Source: CAVVSD01 sp963757125
Lineage (GTDB): Bacteria > Actinomycetota > Thermoleophilia > Solirubrobacterales > Solirubrobacteraceae
NCBI GenBank assembly: GCA_963757125.1
Contig: CAVWQP010000005.1
Coordinates: 186,001-250,000 of the forward strand
DNA length: 64,000 nt
Reading direction: 5' to 3'
Part shown: positions 51,296-59,575 of the stretch, piece after piece
Numbering within the stretch: the stretch's first letter is position 1
Layout of the letters: the number at the start of each line of letters is the position of its first letter
Position numbers and translations under genes: made by a program
The notes under the pieces: model-generated
What the model saw: the letters and a program-made list of their open reading frames with translations, nothing else
What the model was told of the DNA's origin: nothing
The model's database searches: none

Positions 51296-52108
51296 ATGGC
51301 AGCGAACCGTCCCGGTCGACTCGCGGCGAAGATCGCATTCATCACTGGAACGGCGGGCGGGCAGGGGCGCGAGGCGGCGCGGATGTTCGCCGCCGAAGGC
51401 GCTCGCATCGTCGGGTGCGACGTGGACGGCGAGCGCGACCGGGAGACGGCCGCGATGGTGCGTGAGGCCGGCGGCGAGATGAGCTCGTTCGGCTCGGTCG
51501 ACCTCAGCGACGCCGACGCTGCGCGTGCGTGGGTCGAACGGGGCATCGCCGAGACCGGTGGAATCGACATCCTCTACAACAACGCCAGCGCGCTGAGGCC
51601 CGGGTTCGTCGGCGACGTCGACCCCGAGGACTGGAGGTTCACCGTCCGCAATGAGCTCGACCTCATCGTGTGGACCACGAAGGCGGCCTGGCCGCACCTC
51701 GTCCGGCGCGGCGGAGGGTCGATCATCAACACGGCCTCGGTCGCCGGTCACGTCGGATCGGCCGGCACACCGGGCTCTCCCCATGCGGCCACCAAGGGCG
51801 GGGTCATCGCGATGACGCGCCAGTTCGCGGCCGAGGGCTGCGGCCACCGGATTCGCGCGAACTCGATCAGCCCAGGACTGATCGTGACGCCGGGGTTCCG
51901 TGCTGCCGCTGCCCAAGGCTGGTTCCCCCCGATGCCGATGCCCCTCGGGCGCCTCGGCAGACCGGAGGACGTCGTCTACCTCGCGCTCTACCTGGCCTCC
52001 GACGAGTCGTCGTGGGTCACGGCCTCCGACTTCGTCGTGGACGGTGGACAGCTTGGCATCGGCGGCGTCGAGCCGACGCCGATCACCCCAGAGGTTCTGG
52101 ACGCCTGA
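51296..52108 (+). CDS. SDR family oxidoreductase lacking the catalytic tyrosine
   Basis: 270 residues. SDR fold with cofactor motif FITGTAGGQGREAARMFA, Asp in IVGCDVDG, YNNASA in place of NNAG, Ser in SIINTASVAGHVG, and SPHAATKGGVIAMTRQFA where YxxxK is expected: the Tyr position is His while Lys is kept. The rest (IRANSISPGLIVTPGF, ASDFVVDGGQLGIGG) is standard. Activity may be altered or the His may substitute. ATG 51296 follows GGAGGGTGGG. Divergent from the FAD oxidase across the CGTATCGT box and convergent with the OYE gene across a strong hairpin. Confidence 0.88.
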   Translation: MAANRPGRLAAKIAFITGTAGGQGREAARMFAAEGARIVGCDVDGERDRETAAMVREAGGEMSSFGSVDLSDADAARAWVERGIAETGGIDILYNNASALRPGFVGDVDPEDWRFTVRNELDLIVWTTKAAWPHLVRRGGGSIINTASVAGHVGSAGTPGSPHAATKGGVIAMTRQFAAEGCGHRIRANSISPGLIVTPGFRAAAAQGWFPPMPMPLGRLGRPEDVVYLALYLASDESSWVTASDFVVDGGQLGIGGVEPTPITPEVLDA

Positions 52109-52135
52109 CAGGCGGCGGCATGCGCCGCGTGTCTG
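52107..52135. terminator. Bidirectional hairpin terminator
   Basis: GACAGGCGGCG pairs with CGCCGC and CTGTC (2-base bulge) around the 5-base loop GCATG, an 11-bp stem between the convergent SDR and OYE genes. Confidence 0.6.
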
Positions 52136-52143
52136 TCGCCGGC

Positions 52144-53436
52144 CTACTTCCTCGAGACCTTCCCCACCAGGCTCATGATGCGCTCCGAGCCGGTGGCGGT
52201 CAGCAGGGCCTGCTCGATGGGCGCCTTGATGAGGCGTTCGATCGGCGGGTGCTTGCCGGGCGGTCGGCTCTCGCGGCCCATGCGCGGGTTGACGGGGCAG
52301 CGGATCGGCATGCCCATGATCATGCGGCGCATGCAGACGTTGTCACGCTCGCAGCGCACGATCTCCTCGAGCCGACCGTCGCGGATCTTGTTGGCGTACT
52401 CGGGGTCGGCGATCATCGGACGGACGAACATCACCGCGTCGGCGTGACCGTCGGCCACAACCTGGCCGGCGCGACGCGGGTCGTGGGTGCTCCCCACGAT
52501 CAACGGGCACGACAGCGCCGCCCGGAACACCTGGGCCTCCCCGTGCTCGACCGCCGGTGCGTCGGTGGCCGGCGCGCTGCGGTACATCGACTCGTAGTTG
52601 CCGTCGCTGAGCGCGACGTAATCCAGGCCCTCGCGCTCGACGACCTGTGCGATCGCCGCGTACTCCTCGGGACCCTGGCCGCCGTCGACGTGCTCGTTGG
52701 CGCTGAGGCGCAGGCCGATGGGGAACGAGGGTCCGACCTGCTCGCGAATGAGGCGCACGATGTCGACGAGCACACGGGCGCGGTTCTCGATGCTGCCTCC
52801 GTAGTCGTCGCTGCGGATGTTCTTGCGCGACGACAGGAACGACGCCAGGAAGTAGCTCATGTGCGCCGCGATCTCGACCCCGTCGAAGCCGACGCGCTGG
52901 CAACGCGACGCGGTCGCTGCCAGCTCGCGCTGCAGCTCGTGGATCTCCTCAATGGTCGCCTCGCGCGGCATGGCCGTGACGCGATCTGCGGGCACCGGGA
53001 TGCCCCGCGGGAACTGATCACGCCGAATCACGACATTCCTGGGGCTCGCTGCGATGAGCGGCCAGTCGTCCGACGGCTTGGCCATCGTCCCGAAGCCCGC
53101 GGTCAGCTGCGCGATGATCGACGTCCCGTGGGCGTGCACGGCACCGGTCAACCTCTCGAGATCGGGGCTGAAGCGCTCCTCCTCCAAGCGCACCACGGCC
53201 TTGACCGGCGCTTCCGCGGACGCGCGACGAGTTCCGGTCGTCCCTCCGAGGATGATCATCCCCACGCCACCCTTCGCGCGCGCGGAGAGGAACGCGATGG
53301 TCTGCTCGCTCGGCCGGCCGTCGGGATCCGGCGCGAGCACCGCCATCGGGCCCATCACGATGCGGTTGGCGACCGGCAGCTCGTTGATGGAGAACGGCTC
53401 GAGCAGCGTGTCGGCGGCATGCGTGTCCACGTTCAT
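52144..53436 (-). CDS. Old-yellow-enzyme family NADH:flavin oxidoreductase
   Basis: 430 residues. FMN barrel of the 2,4-dienoyl-CoA reductase branch: PFSINELPVANRIVMGPMAV, GFDGVEIAAHMSYFLASFLS then RSDDYGGSIENRARVLVDIV, and HADAVMFVRPMIADPEYANK. The iron-sulfur region reads CERDNVCMRRM to PIRCPVNPRMGRE; one of the four usual cysteines is Asp. The C-terminal FAD/NADPH domain of long family members is absent, so an external reductase would be needed. It likely reduces a double bond in a ring or enone intermediate. A CGTATCGT box lies 37 bases before the ATG. Confidence 0.88.
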   Translation of the reverse strand: MNVDTHAADTLLEPFSINELPVANRIVMGPMAVLAPDPDGRPSEQTIAFLSARAKGGVGMIILGGTTGTRRASAEAPVKAVVRLEEERFSPDLERLTGAVHAHGTSIIAQLTAGFGTMAKPSDDWPLIAASPRNVVIRRDQFPRGIPVPADRVTAMPREATIEEIHELQRELAATASRCQRVGFDGVEIAAHMSYFLASFLSSRKNIRSDDYGGSIENRARVLVDIVRLIREQVGPSFPIGLRLSANEHVDGGQGPEEYAAIAQVVEREGLDYVALSDGNYESMYRSAPATDAPAVEHGEAQVFRAALSCPLIVGSTHDPRRAGQVVADGHADAVMFVRPMIADPEYANKIRDGRLEEIVRCERDNVCMRRMIMGMPIRCPVNPRMGRESRPPGKHPPIERLIKAPIEQALLTATGSERIMSLVGKVSRK

Positions 53437-53472
53437 CTAATCCCCTCCGATATGAAGCGAGACGGATCGTAC

Positions 53473-53480
53473 CGTATCGT
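53473..53480. promoter_or_regulatory. CGTATCGT box 2
   Basis: CGTATCGT preceded by a related GATCGTAC, in the gap upstream of the OYE start, at the 3' end of the amidohydrolase gene. Confidence 0.5.
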
Positions 53481-54467
53481 CAGCGAGGCTCGCCGCTCGA
53501 CGACCACGCGTCGAGCCCGAGCAGCGCCGCGGCGTTGCCGACTGCCACCTTCGCCTTGTCCGCGGGACTGATCGGAAGCGCGTCGAGCATCGCGCGACAG
53601 TCCGCGATCGGCGTGTAGGGGTAGTCGACGCTGAACAGCACGCGGTCGACACCGAACACCTGCAACGCACACATCACCGGAGGCAGGGCGGTCATCGCGC
53701 TGGTCGTGATCCATACGTTCCTGAGCAGGTACGCGGACGGCACGTCCTGCAGGCCGGTGCCGCGCTCGGGAGCCAGGAAGTCATCGATCCGCTGCAGCAT
53801 GAACGGCAGCATCTCGCCTCCGTGCCCGATGACGACGCGCAGGTTCGGATACCGCTCGAACACGCCGGCCAGCACCAGCCGCAGGAGATGCAGCGCGACC
53901 TCCGAATGCCAGCCCCACGCCCCCGCTGCGAGGCTGAGGCAACTCGGCTCTGGCAGGTCGCTGTACAGCAGCTCGCGCAGGACGGGGGGCGGGAAGCCGG
54001 GATGCAGGTACAGAGGCACGTCGAGCCGCTCGAGTGCTGCGAACAGCGGGTCGAACTGCGGGTCGTCGAGGAAGACGCCGTTCGTCCCCAGTGTGCTGTT
54101 GACCATGGCGCCGACGAAGCCGAGCTCGCCGACGGCACGCTCGAGCTCTTCCACGGCGGCGTGCGCGTCATCCGTCGGCAACGTCGCCCAGCCCGCGAAG
54201 CGCGTCGGATGTGCGCGCACGGCCACCGCGAGCGCGTCGTTGGCCTGGCGGCTCAGCCGGATCGCGTCGGCTCCACGCAATCCCTGCGCGGCCGGGACCG
54301 TGTGCCCGATCACCTGGACGTCGATGGCGTTGGCGTCCATCTCGGCGAGTCGCTTCTCGCCCAGGTCCAGCAGCAGCTCATCGAGGAGGAGATGCCTTGA
54401 TCTCCGGCGCGGCGACCCGGGACAGGTCCTCGGTCCAGAAGTGCTCCTCGATCGTGATCGCTCGCAC
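53480..54467 (-). pseudogene. ACMSD/decarboxylase-type amidohydrolase, frameshifted near N-terminus
   Basis: About 328 residues if repaired. Starts GTG 54467 as RAITIEEHFWTEDLSRVAAP with the E-x-H metal motif, then one extra base near 54391 shifts the frame to LLLDELLLDLGEKRLAEMDA. The remaining domain is complete: VPLYLHPGFPPPV, LRVVIGHGGEMLPFMLQR and LFSVDYPYTPIADCRAML with the metal Asp. Amidohydrolase-2 enzymes of this kind are non-oxidative aromatic acid decarboxylases (gamma-resorcylate, 5-carboxyvanillate) or hydrolases. It follows the related gene at 54469 with a 1-base gap. Only one frameshift; could be sequence error. Confidence 0.82.
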
Positions 54468-54468
54468 C

Positions 54469-55458
54469 TCAGCCACCCGCGTGCGCGCCGATCCTGAGCA
54501 GCCGCTCGGCGTTGCCGTACGCGATCTTCTCCTTGTCGGCCTCGCTGATCGGCGCGCCGAGCATGAACGCGCGTCCCTCCTCGTTGTCGCTGTAGGGATA
54601 GTCGACGGCGAACATCACCCTGTCGGCGCCGACGACGAGCAGCAGGCAGAGGAACGGCGGATAGGTGAACATCCCGCTCGTCGTGAAGTGCAGGTGCTCC
54701 TCGACGTACTGCTCGAGCGGCTTGTCCAGCGCGGGACGCAGGATCTGCGAGGACCGCGCGAGCATGAACGGCAGGGCCTCGCCCATGTGCCCGACGATGA
54801 GCTGCAGGCGCGGGAACTCGTCGAACACGCCTCCGAGCACCATGCGCAGCACGTGCATCCCCGTGTCGACGTGCCAGCCCCATCCGGCGGCCGACAGCAT
54901 CTTCCCCGCGGGCCCCGGCAGACCCTCGTAATACGCCCGCCGCACGGCCTCCGGCGGCTCGACCGGGTGCAGGTAGATCGGCACGTCCAGGCGCTGCGCG
55001 CGCTCGAGGACCGGCCACAGCGAGCGGTCATCGAAGAAGCGTCCGTCCGTGTGGCCGTTCACGAGCGCGCCGCGGAAGCCGAGCTCGGAGACGGAGCGCT
55101 CGAGCTCGTCCGCCGCAGCCTGCGGCGCCGACATCGGGAGGGTCGCGAACGCCACGAAGCGATCGGGATGCGCGGCGACCGCGCGCGCGGCGAGGTCGTT
55201 CGCGGCGCGTGCCAGCTCGACCGCCTCGTCGGGAGGGAACTCCGCCGGCGTCGGATGGGAGTGGGAGAGCACTTGCATGTCGATCCCGGCGGCGTCCATG
55301 TCGTCGAGCCGCTGCTCGCCCAATTCCGACAGCTTGGCCATCCGGCGGCCCATCGGCGAGTCGGAGCTGAATCCCGCATCCCTCTGGAACGCCAACACTG
55401 CCTCGGAGCTCTCGAGCGACGGCAAGCGGTAGTGCTCCTCCAACGCGATCAGCCGCAA
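54469..55458 (-). CDS. ACMSD/gamma-resorcylate decarboxylase-type amidohydrolase
   Basis: 329 residues from TTG 55458, chosen for the GGAGGG ribosome site 6 bases upstream. Metal ligands: ALEEHYRLP (E-x-H), PIYLHPVEPPE (His), LIVGHMGEALPFML (His) and MFAVDYPYSDNEEG (Asp). LDDMDAAGIDMQVLSHSHPT and the FTTSGMFTYPP segment are typical of resorcylate/vanillate decarboxylases. It resembles the neighbouring frameshifted gene, so a duplication is likely. Aromatic carboxyl loss or hydrolysis of a ring-cleavage product fits the region. Confidence 0.88.
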   Translation of the reverse strand: MRLIALEEHYRLPSLESSEAVLAFQRDAGFSSDSPMGRRMAKLSELGEQRLDDMDAAGIDMQVLSHSHPTPAEFPPDEAVELARAANDLAARAVAAHPDRFVAFATLPMSAPQAAADELERSVSELGFRGALVNGHTDGRFFDDRSLWPVLERAQRLDVPIYLHPVEPPEAVRRAYYEGLPGPAGKMLSAAGWGWHVDTGMHVLRMVLGGVFDEFPRLQLIVGHMGEALPFMLARSSQILRPALDKPLEQYVEEHLHFTTSGMFTYPPFLCLLLVVGADRVMFAVDYPYSDNEEGRAFMLGAPISEADKEKIAYGNAERLLRIGAHAGG

Positions 55459-55480
55459 GGGCTTCCCTCCTTCGCAGTAC

Positions 55481-55518
55481 GACGGGCACTCGGCCGGCGG
55501 ACCGCCCGAGTGCCCGTC
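55481..55518. terminator. Strong hairpin with 13-bp perfect stem
   Basis: GACGGGCACTCGG and CCGAGTGCCCGTC flank a 12-base loop, between the binding-protein stop (55523) and the amidohydrolase start (55458). It could terminate or attenuate transcription after the binding-protein gene, giving higher expression of that gene. Confidence 0.6.
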
Positions 55519-55522
55519 GTGC

Positions 55523-56855
55523 TCATCCGATGCCTTGTTCCTTCTCGTACGCGCGGACCTCGGCGAGCTTGTTGCCCGGGAAGGGCCTCGATCGGCGCGC
55601 AGTCGCCCTTCTTGACGAACTTGCCGTCCTGCGCGGTGATCGTCCAATCGGTGTTGTTCGGCACGTGGATGTCGCCCGTGCCGAAGTACCACGGCTTGCA
55701 GAGCAGGTCGGTCGTGACCGGCTTGATGCCCCGGAGGGCCTCATTGACGGTCGTCTGCGTGTAGTCCTTCTCGGGCTGTTCGAGCAGCGCCTGCGTGGCA
55801 AGGCGGGCGATGAGGAACCCCATCTGCCCCAAGCTGCCCGCCGGGATGCTCGGCGCGTACTTCTCGTTGACCTGCCGGTAGAGCTGCATGTCCGGGCCGT
55901 TGGTGTCGACCAGGTTGAGCTCCGCATTGACGGCGAGCTTCCCGTTCCATGCCGGACCGAGCGCCTTCGCGAGCGACGCGTCGTTGCACGTCGTCGCGCA
56001 ACCCCACTTGACCCGGTCGATCAAGCCCTGCTGCTCGGCACCCTTCAGGACCTTGAGCACCTCGGTGCCCTGGTCGGCGAACACCACACCCCCGCCGTCG
56101 CCGGCTGCCTCGACGAGCTGCAGCGCGACCGCCGCGCCGTCGTTGATCGGCGATGGCTCCAGGAAGCTCTTGCCGGGGATGCCGAGCTTCTTGGCGAGCT
56201 TGAGCACACCCTCGTTGTTGTAGTCGGCGCCCGGTACCTTGCCGGTCATCGCCACGAGCGACTTCGCGCCCTGGCTGACGAGCGCCTGCGCCGCGCCGAG
56301 CGACGAGTAGTTCGGCCCCATGTTCACCGGGGCGACGTTCGGCTGCTCGAAGCACTGGCGCGACACGCCGGCGACGATCGCGTAGATGTTGTTCTTGGCG
56401 TAGAACTGCTGGTTGACGGGGCAATCCAGGAAGCTCATGTTGCCCACGAAGCCGAGGACCTTCTCGTTCTCCCACATCTTCGTGACGAGCGACACGACCT
56501 GCTGCGGGTTGGTCTGCTCGGTCTCGGTGATGTACTGGACCGGTCGGCCGTTGATGCCGCCGTTGTCGTTGACGCAGTCGAAGTAGGCCTTCGCCATGCC
56601 CGGGACCTGCGTGAAGTCCGCGCCGGGCTGCTTCGTCGCGATGGCGCCGAGCTTGATCGGCGTACCTGACGCCTTCTGGCCGTTGCCGAGGCCGCACTTC
56701 GGCGCAGAGGCCGTTGCGCTCCCCGCGGCCGCGGTACTCGTGCCGCCTCCTCCGCCTCCGCTGTCGTTGCTGCCACAAGCGCCCACACCCGCGCCGAGCG
56801 CTACCACCGTGATGGCAGCCGCCAAGAGCCGTCCCGCTGTTGTTACCGCACGCAC
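55523..56855 (-). CDS. ABC transporter substrate-binding lipoprotein (branched-chain amino acid/aromatic type), C-terminal frameshift
   Basis: About 444 residues. GTG 56855 with a GGGAGGGA ribosome site. Lipoprotein signal LLAAAITVVALGAGVGAC with lipobox GAC (Cys near 27), Gly/Ser/Thr linker, then a type 1 periplasmic-binding fold: IKLGAIATKQPGADFTQVPG, FDCVNDNGGINGRPVQYI, EKVLGFVGNMSFLDCPVNQQ. Such proteins capture aromatic acids or amino acids outside the cell. After KKGDCAPIEALPG the frame must shift (one extra base in CCCGGG near 55580) to reach NKLAEVRAYEKEQGIG stop; unshifted it would run to 55449. No permease or ATPase genes are nearby. CGTATCGT box 3 lies 40 bases upstream. Confidence 0.85.
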
Positions 56856-56894
56856 CAGCGATCCCTCCCCCGAAGTCCGGAAACTGAAACGCAC

Positions 56895-56902
56895 CGTATC
56901 GT
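56895..56902. promoter_or_regulatory. CGTATCGT box 3
   Basis: CGTATCGT upstream of the substrate-binding protein gene, in a 165-base divergent promoter region. Confidence 0.5.
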
Positions 56903-56976
56903 ACTTGTTTGCCACCTTGACGGCAATGTCGATGCGCCAACGGGGACCGGTCGCGCGTCATCCGCCCGTCTTGTGT

Positions 56977-56984
56977 ACGATACG
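56977..56984. promoter_or_regulatory. CGTATCGT box 4 (opposite orientation)
   Basis: ACGATACG, 37 bases before the FAH ATG at 57021; a partial copy CGTATC follows at 56993-56998, so the site may be a dyad. Confidence 0.5.
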
Positions 56985-57020
56985 AAACGCGGCGTATCAA
57001 CATGGGCAAGGGAGGAAGCC

Positions 57021-58037
57021 ATGAAGCTCGGACGCATCTGGAAGGACGGTCCCGATGGGCCGGTGGCCCGAGTGGTGGCCGTGCATCCCGACGAGCAGCG
57101 GGTCGTCGACCTCGCAACGGCACAAGCCGCAAGGCTCCGCCGCGACGGGGCGTCGGACGCCGGGGCGCGCCGCCTCGCCGGAGCGCTCTTCCCTTCCAGC
57201 ATGTCTGACGCGATCGCGCTCGGCGGCGCCTTCGTGGAGGCGGCCGCGGCGGCGGACCGCGAAGCGCCGGATGACGCGTCGCTGTCGTTCGAGGACGTGC
57301 GCTGGGCGGCCGCGCTGGACCCGCCCGTGATCCGCGACTCGATGACCTTCCCGGTCCACATGAAGCAGATCGCGAAGGTCGTGGGGCCTCCGAATCCGCA
57401 GTTCTTCGAGACGCCTGGGTACTTCAAGGGGTCGACCGCAACCGTGTACGGCCACGAGGCCGAGGTCCCGTACCCGTCCATCGGACAGCAGATCGACTAC
57501 GAGCTGGAGATCGGGATCGTCGTGGGACGGCCCGGCCGCAACCTCACGCCGGAGCAGGCGGAGGCATGCGTGTTCGGGTTGACGATCTTCAACGACTTCA
57601 GCATCCGCGACGTCCAGGGACGCGAGATGGGGATGCTCATGGGCCCGCAGCACGCCAAGGACTTCGCGTATGGGATCGGGCCATGGATCACGACGATCGA
57701 CGAGCTCCCGCCGATCCCGGAGCTCGCGTTCTCGGCGTCCGTGAACGGTGAACGCTGGTCGGTCGGCGACCCGACGGGGATGTTCTGGACGCCGGCCGAA
57801 CTGCTCGCGTACGTGTCGATCGCGGACGGACTCCAGCCGGGAGACATCATCGGCTCGGGCACGGTCGGTCACGGGTCGGGAGCCGAGCTCGGGCGCAGCC
57901 TCAATCCCGGGGACGTCGTGGAGCTGACCGTCGAGGGCATCGGCACGCTGCGCAACACCTTCTCCGCGACCATCGAGCAGTACCCGTGGTGGCCGACGCC
58001 GAAGCCGAACCCCTTCGAGACCGAGGCGGCGGTCTGA
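57021..58037 (+). CDS. Fumarylacetoacetate hydrolase family protein
   Basis: 338 residues. FAH C-terminal domain with YELEIGIVVGRPGRN (E-x-E metal ligands), FNDFSIRDVQGREMG, QHAKDFAYGIGPWI and PGDVVELTVEGIGTLRNTF. MTFPVHMKQIAKVVGPPNPQ upstream holds an additional His-containing lid. It would hydrolyse or decarboxylate a ring-cleavage product. Leads a run of four overlapping genes (FAH, cupin, BKACE, FAH); GGAGG stands 8 bases before ATG. Controlled probably at box 4. Confidence 0.9.
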   Translation: MKLGRIWKDGPDGPVARVVAVHPDEQRVVDLATAQAARLRRDGASDAGARRLAGALFPSSMSDAIALGGAFVEAAAAADREAPDDASLSFEDVRWAAALDPPVIRDSMTFPVHMKQIAKVVGPPNPQFFETPGYFKGSTATVYGHEAEVPYPSIGQQIDYELEIGIVVGRPGRNLTPEQAEACVFGLTIFNDFSIRDVQGREMGMLMGPQHAKDFAYGIGPWITTIDELPPIPELAFSASVNGERWSVGDPTGMFWTPAELLAYVSIADGLQPGDIIGSGTVGHGSGAELGRSLNPGDVVELTVEGIGTLRNTFSATIEQYPWWPTPKPNPFETEAAV

Positions 58038-58038
58038 C

Positions 58039-58638
58039 GTGGCAGGCCCTGCACAGCGCGCCGACGAGCAGGTCTCGACGCAGCGGCCGCGACCCCGGCG
58101 GATCGTCACCGGCCACGATGCGCGCGGCCGCTCGATCATCGTCAGCGACGGGCCGGCGCCCAACGTCGTGTCGCCTCCGAGCCTGCCCGAGAACGTCGCC
58201 AGCGTGATGTGGGTGACCAATCGCGTGCCGGCGTCGAACGCGGGCAACGAGGACGCCGCCCCCGCCGACCTGAAGGCGGCCATGGGGCCGCCCGAGGGCG
58301 GCGTGCTGCTGCGCATCGCGGACTTCCCTCCTGACAGCGCGTACGACGGCGTCGACATCGGCGAGATGTTCGACCACATCAACCGAGGAGACGATCCACG
58401 CAACGGGGTGCCGCCGGCGAGCTTCGAGAAGCACTTCTGGTTCCACAAGACGCCCACGTTGGACTTCGCCATCTGCCTGGAAGGCGAGATCTGGGCGCTG
58501 CTCGACGAAGACGAGACCCGCATGCTGCCGGGCGACGTGCTCATCCAGCGCGGGACCTCGCACGCATGGGCGAATCGGACGGACCAGCCGGCGCGCATGG
58601 CATTCGTCCTGATCGACGGAGTCGACGATGGCCCGTGA
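58039..58638 (+). CDS. Cupin domain protein
   Basis: 199 residues from GTG 58039, 1 base after the FAH stop. Cupin barrel: HFWFHKTPTLDFAICLEGEI, LLDEDETRMLPGDVLIQRGT and SHAWANRTDQPARMAFVLID. Metal residues of motif 1 are partly replaced (HKTPTLDFAICLEGE lacks the usual HxH), so it may be a metal-poor isomerase or binding protein rather than a dioxygenase. Similar cupins accompany aromatic pathways. Overlaps BKACE by 11 bases. Confidence 0.85.
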   Translation: MAGPAQRADEQVSTQRPRPRRIVTGHDARGRSIIVSDGPAPNVVSPPSLPENVASVMWVTNRVPASNAGNEDAAPADLKAAMGPPEGGVLLRIADFPPDSAYDGVDIGEMFDHINRGDDPRNGVPPASFEKHFWFHKTPTLDFAICLEGEIWALLDEDETRMLPGDVLIQRGTSHAWANRTDQPARMAFVLIDGVDDGP

Positions 58639-59575
58639 CCCTCTCGCGCCGATCATCACGTGCGCGCTGACCGGCGGCTATCACAGCAAGGTCGACTGGC
58701 CGAGCCTCCCGGAGCAGCCGGACGAGATCGTCGAGCAGGGCATCCGGGCGTGGGAGGCGGGCGCAGCCGTGCTGCACATCCACGCCCGCGACCCGGACGG
58801 CAGCAACACCGCCGACATCGAGGTCTACCGCGAGATCCACACCCGGCTGTGCACGGAGACCGACGCGGTCATCCAGCTCACCACGGGCGGCGGGCTCGAC
58901 CAGACCTACGAGCAGCGGATCAGCACCGCACTGCTCAGCCCGGAGATGTGCTCGCTGAACATGGGCTTCGTGCTGTTCTTCGCCCCTGACGGCACGCCCA
59001 TGATGCTCGCGAACCCCCGCCCGCAGATCGAGTGGTACGCGCGCGAGATGATGGCCCGCCGGGTCGTCCCCGAGTACGAGATCTACAACATCACCATGCT
59101 CGAGGAGCTCGAGCGGCTGATCGACGGGGGCCTCGCCCCCCAGCCACTCAACATCGGCTTGGTCCTCGGGACCGCATCGCAGGGCGGGGCGCGTGGAACG
59201 TGGCAGAACCTCGCCGACATGGTGCGCCGGACGCCGGCCGGGGCCAACATCGACGTGATCGCCATCGGCCGCGCGCAGCTTCCGCTGACGACGATCGGCC
59301 TTGCAATGGGTCTCAACGTCCGGGTCGGGCTGGAGGACAACGTCCGGTACAGCCGAACGGAGCTGGCCAGGGACAACGCCCATCTCGTGGAGCGCGTCGT
59401 CCGCATCGCCCGGGAGCTCCAGCTCGAGCCCGCAACGCCGGAGCAGGCCAGGCAGCGTCTGGGCACCCGCGGCCGCGCAGCAGGAGCAGTGCCGGAGCGC
59501 GTCGTCGCGCAGGAGACGCCGGTCATCCCGCCCCCGGAGGGCGTGGCGCCGGCGGGCTCGGCACCCAGCAGATGA
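58628..59575 (+). CDS. BKACE family beta-keto acid cleavage enzyme (3-keto-5-aminohexanoate cleavage-like)
   Basis: 315 residues. Zn-dependent Claisen-type enzyme that converts a beta-keto acid and acetyl-CoA to acetoacetate and a new acyl-CoA. PIITCALTGGYHSKVDW at the N-terminus, AAVLHIHARDPDGSN with metal His50 and His52, LTTGGGLDQTYEQRI, and VRVGLEDNVRYSR with the catalytic Glu near 240. The C-terminal Pro/Ala tail is longer than usual. In this cluster it could handle a beta-keto acid from ring fission. ATG overlaps the cupin end; its TGA overlaps the next ATG. Confidence 0.9.
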   Translation: MARDPLAPIITCALTGGYHSKVDWPSLPEQPDEIVEQGIRAWEAGAAVLHIHARDPDGSNTADIEVYREIHTRLCTETDAVIQLTTGGGLDQTYEQRISTALLSPEMCSLNMGFVLFFAPDGTPMMLANPRPQIEWYAREMMARRVVPEYEIYNITMLEELERLIDGGLAPQPLNIGLVLGTASQGGARGTWQNLADMVRRTPAGANIDVIAIGRAQLPLTTIGLAMGLNVRVGLEDNVRYSRTELARDNAHLVERVVRIARELQLEPATPEQARQRLGTRGRAAGAVPERVVAQETPVIPPPEGVAPAGSAPSR

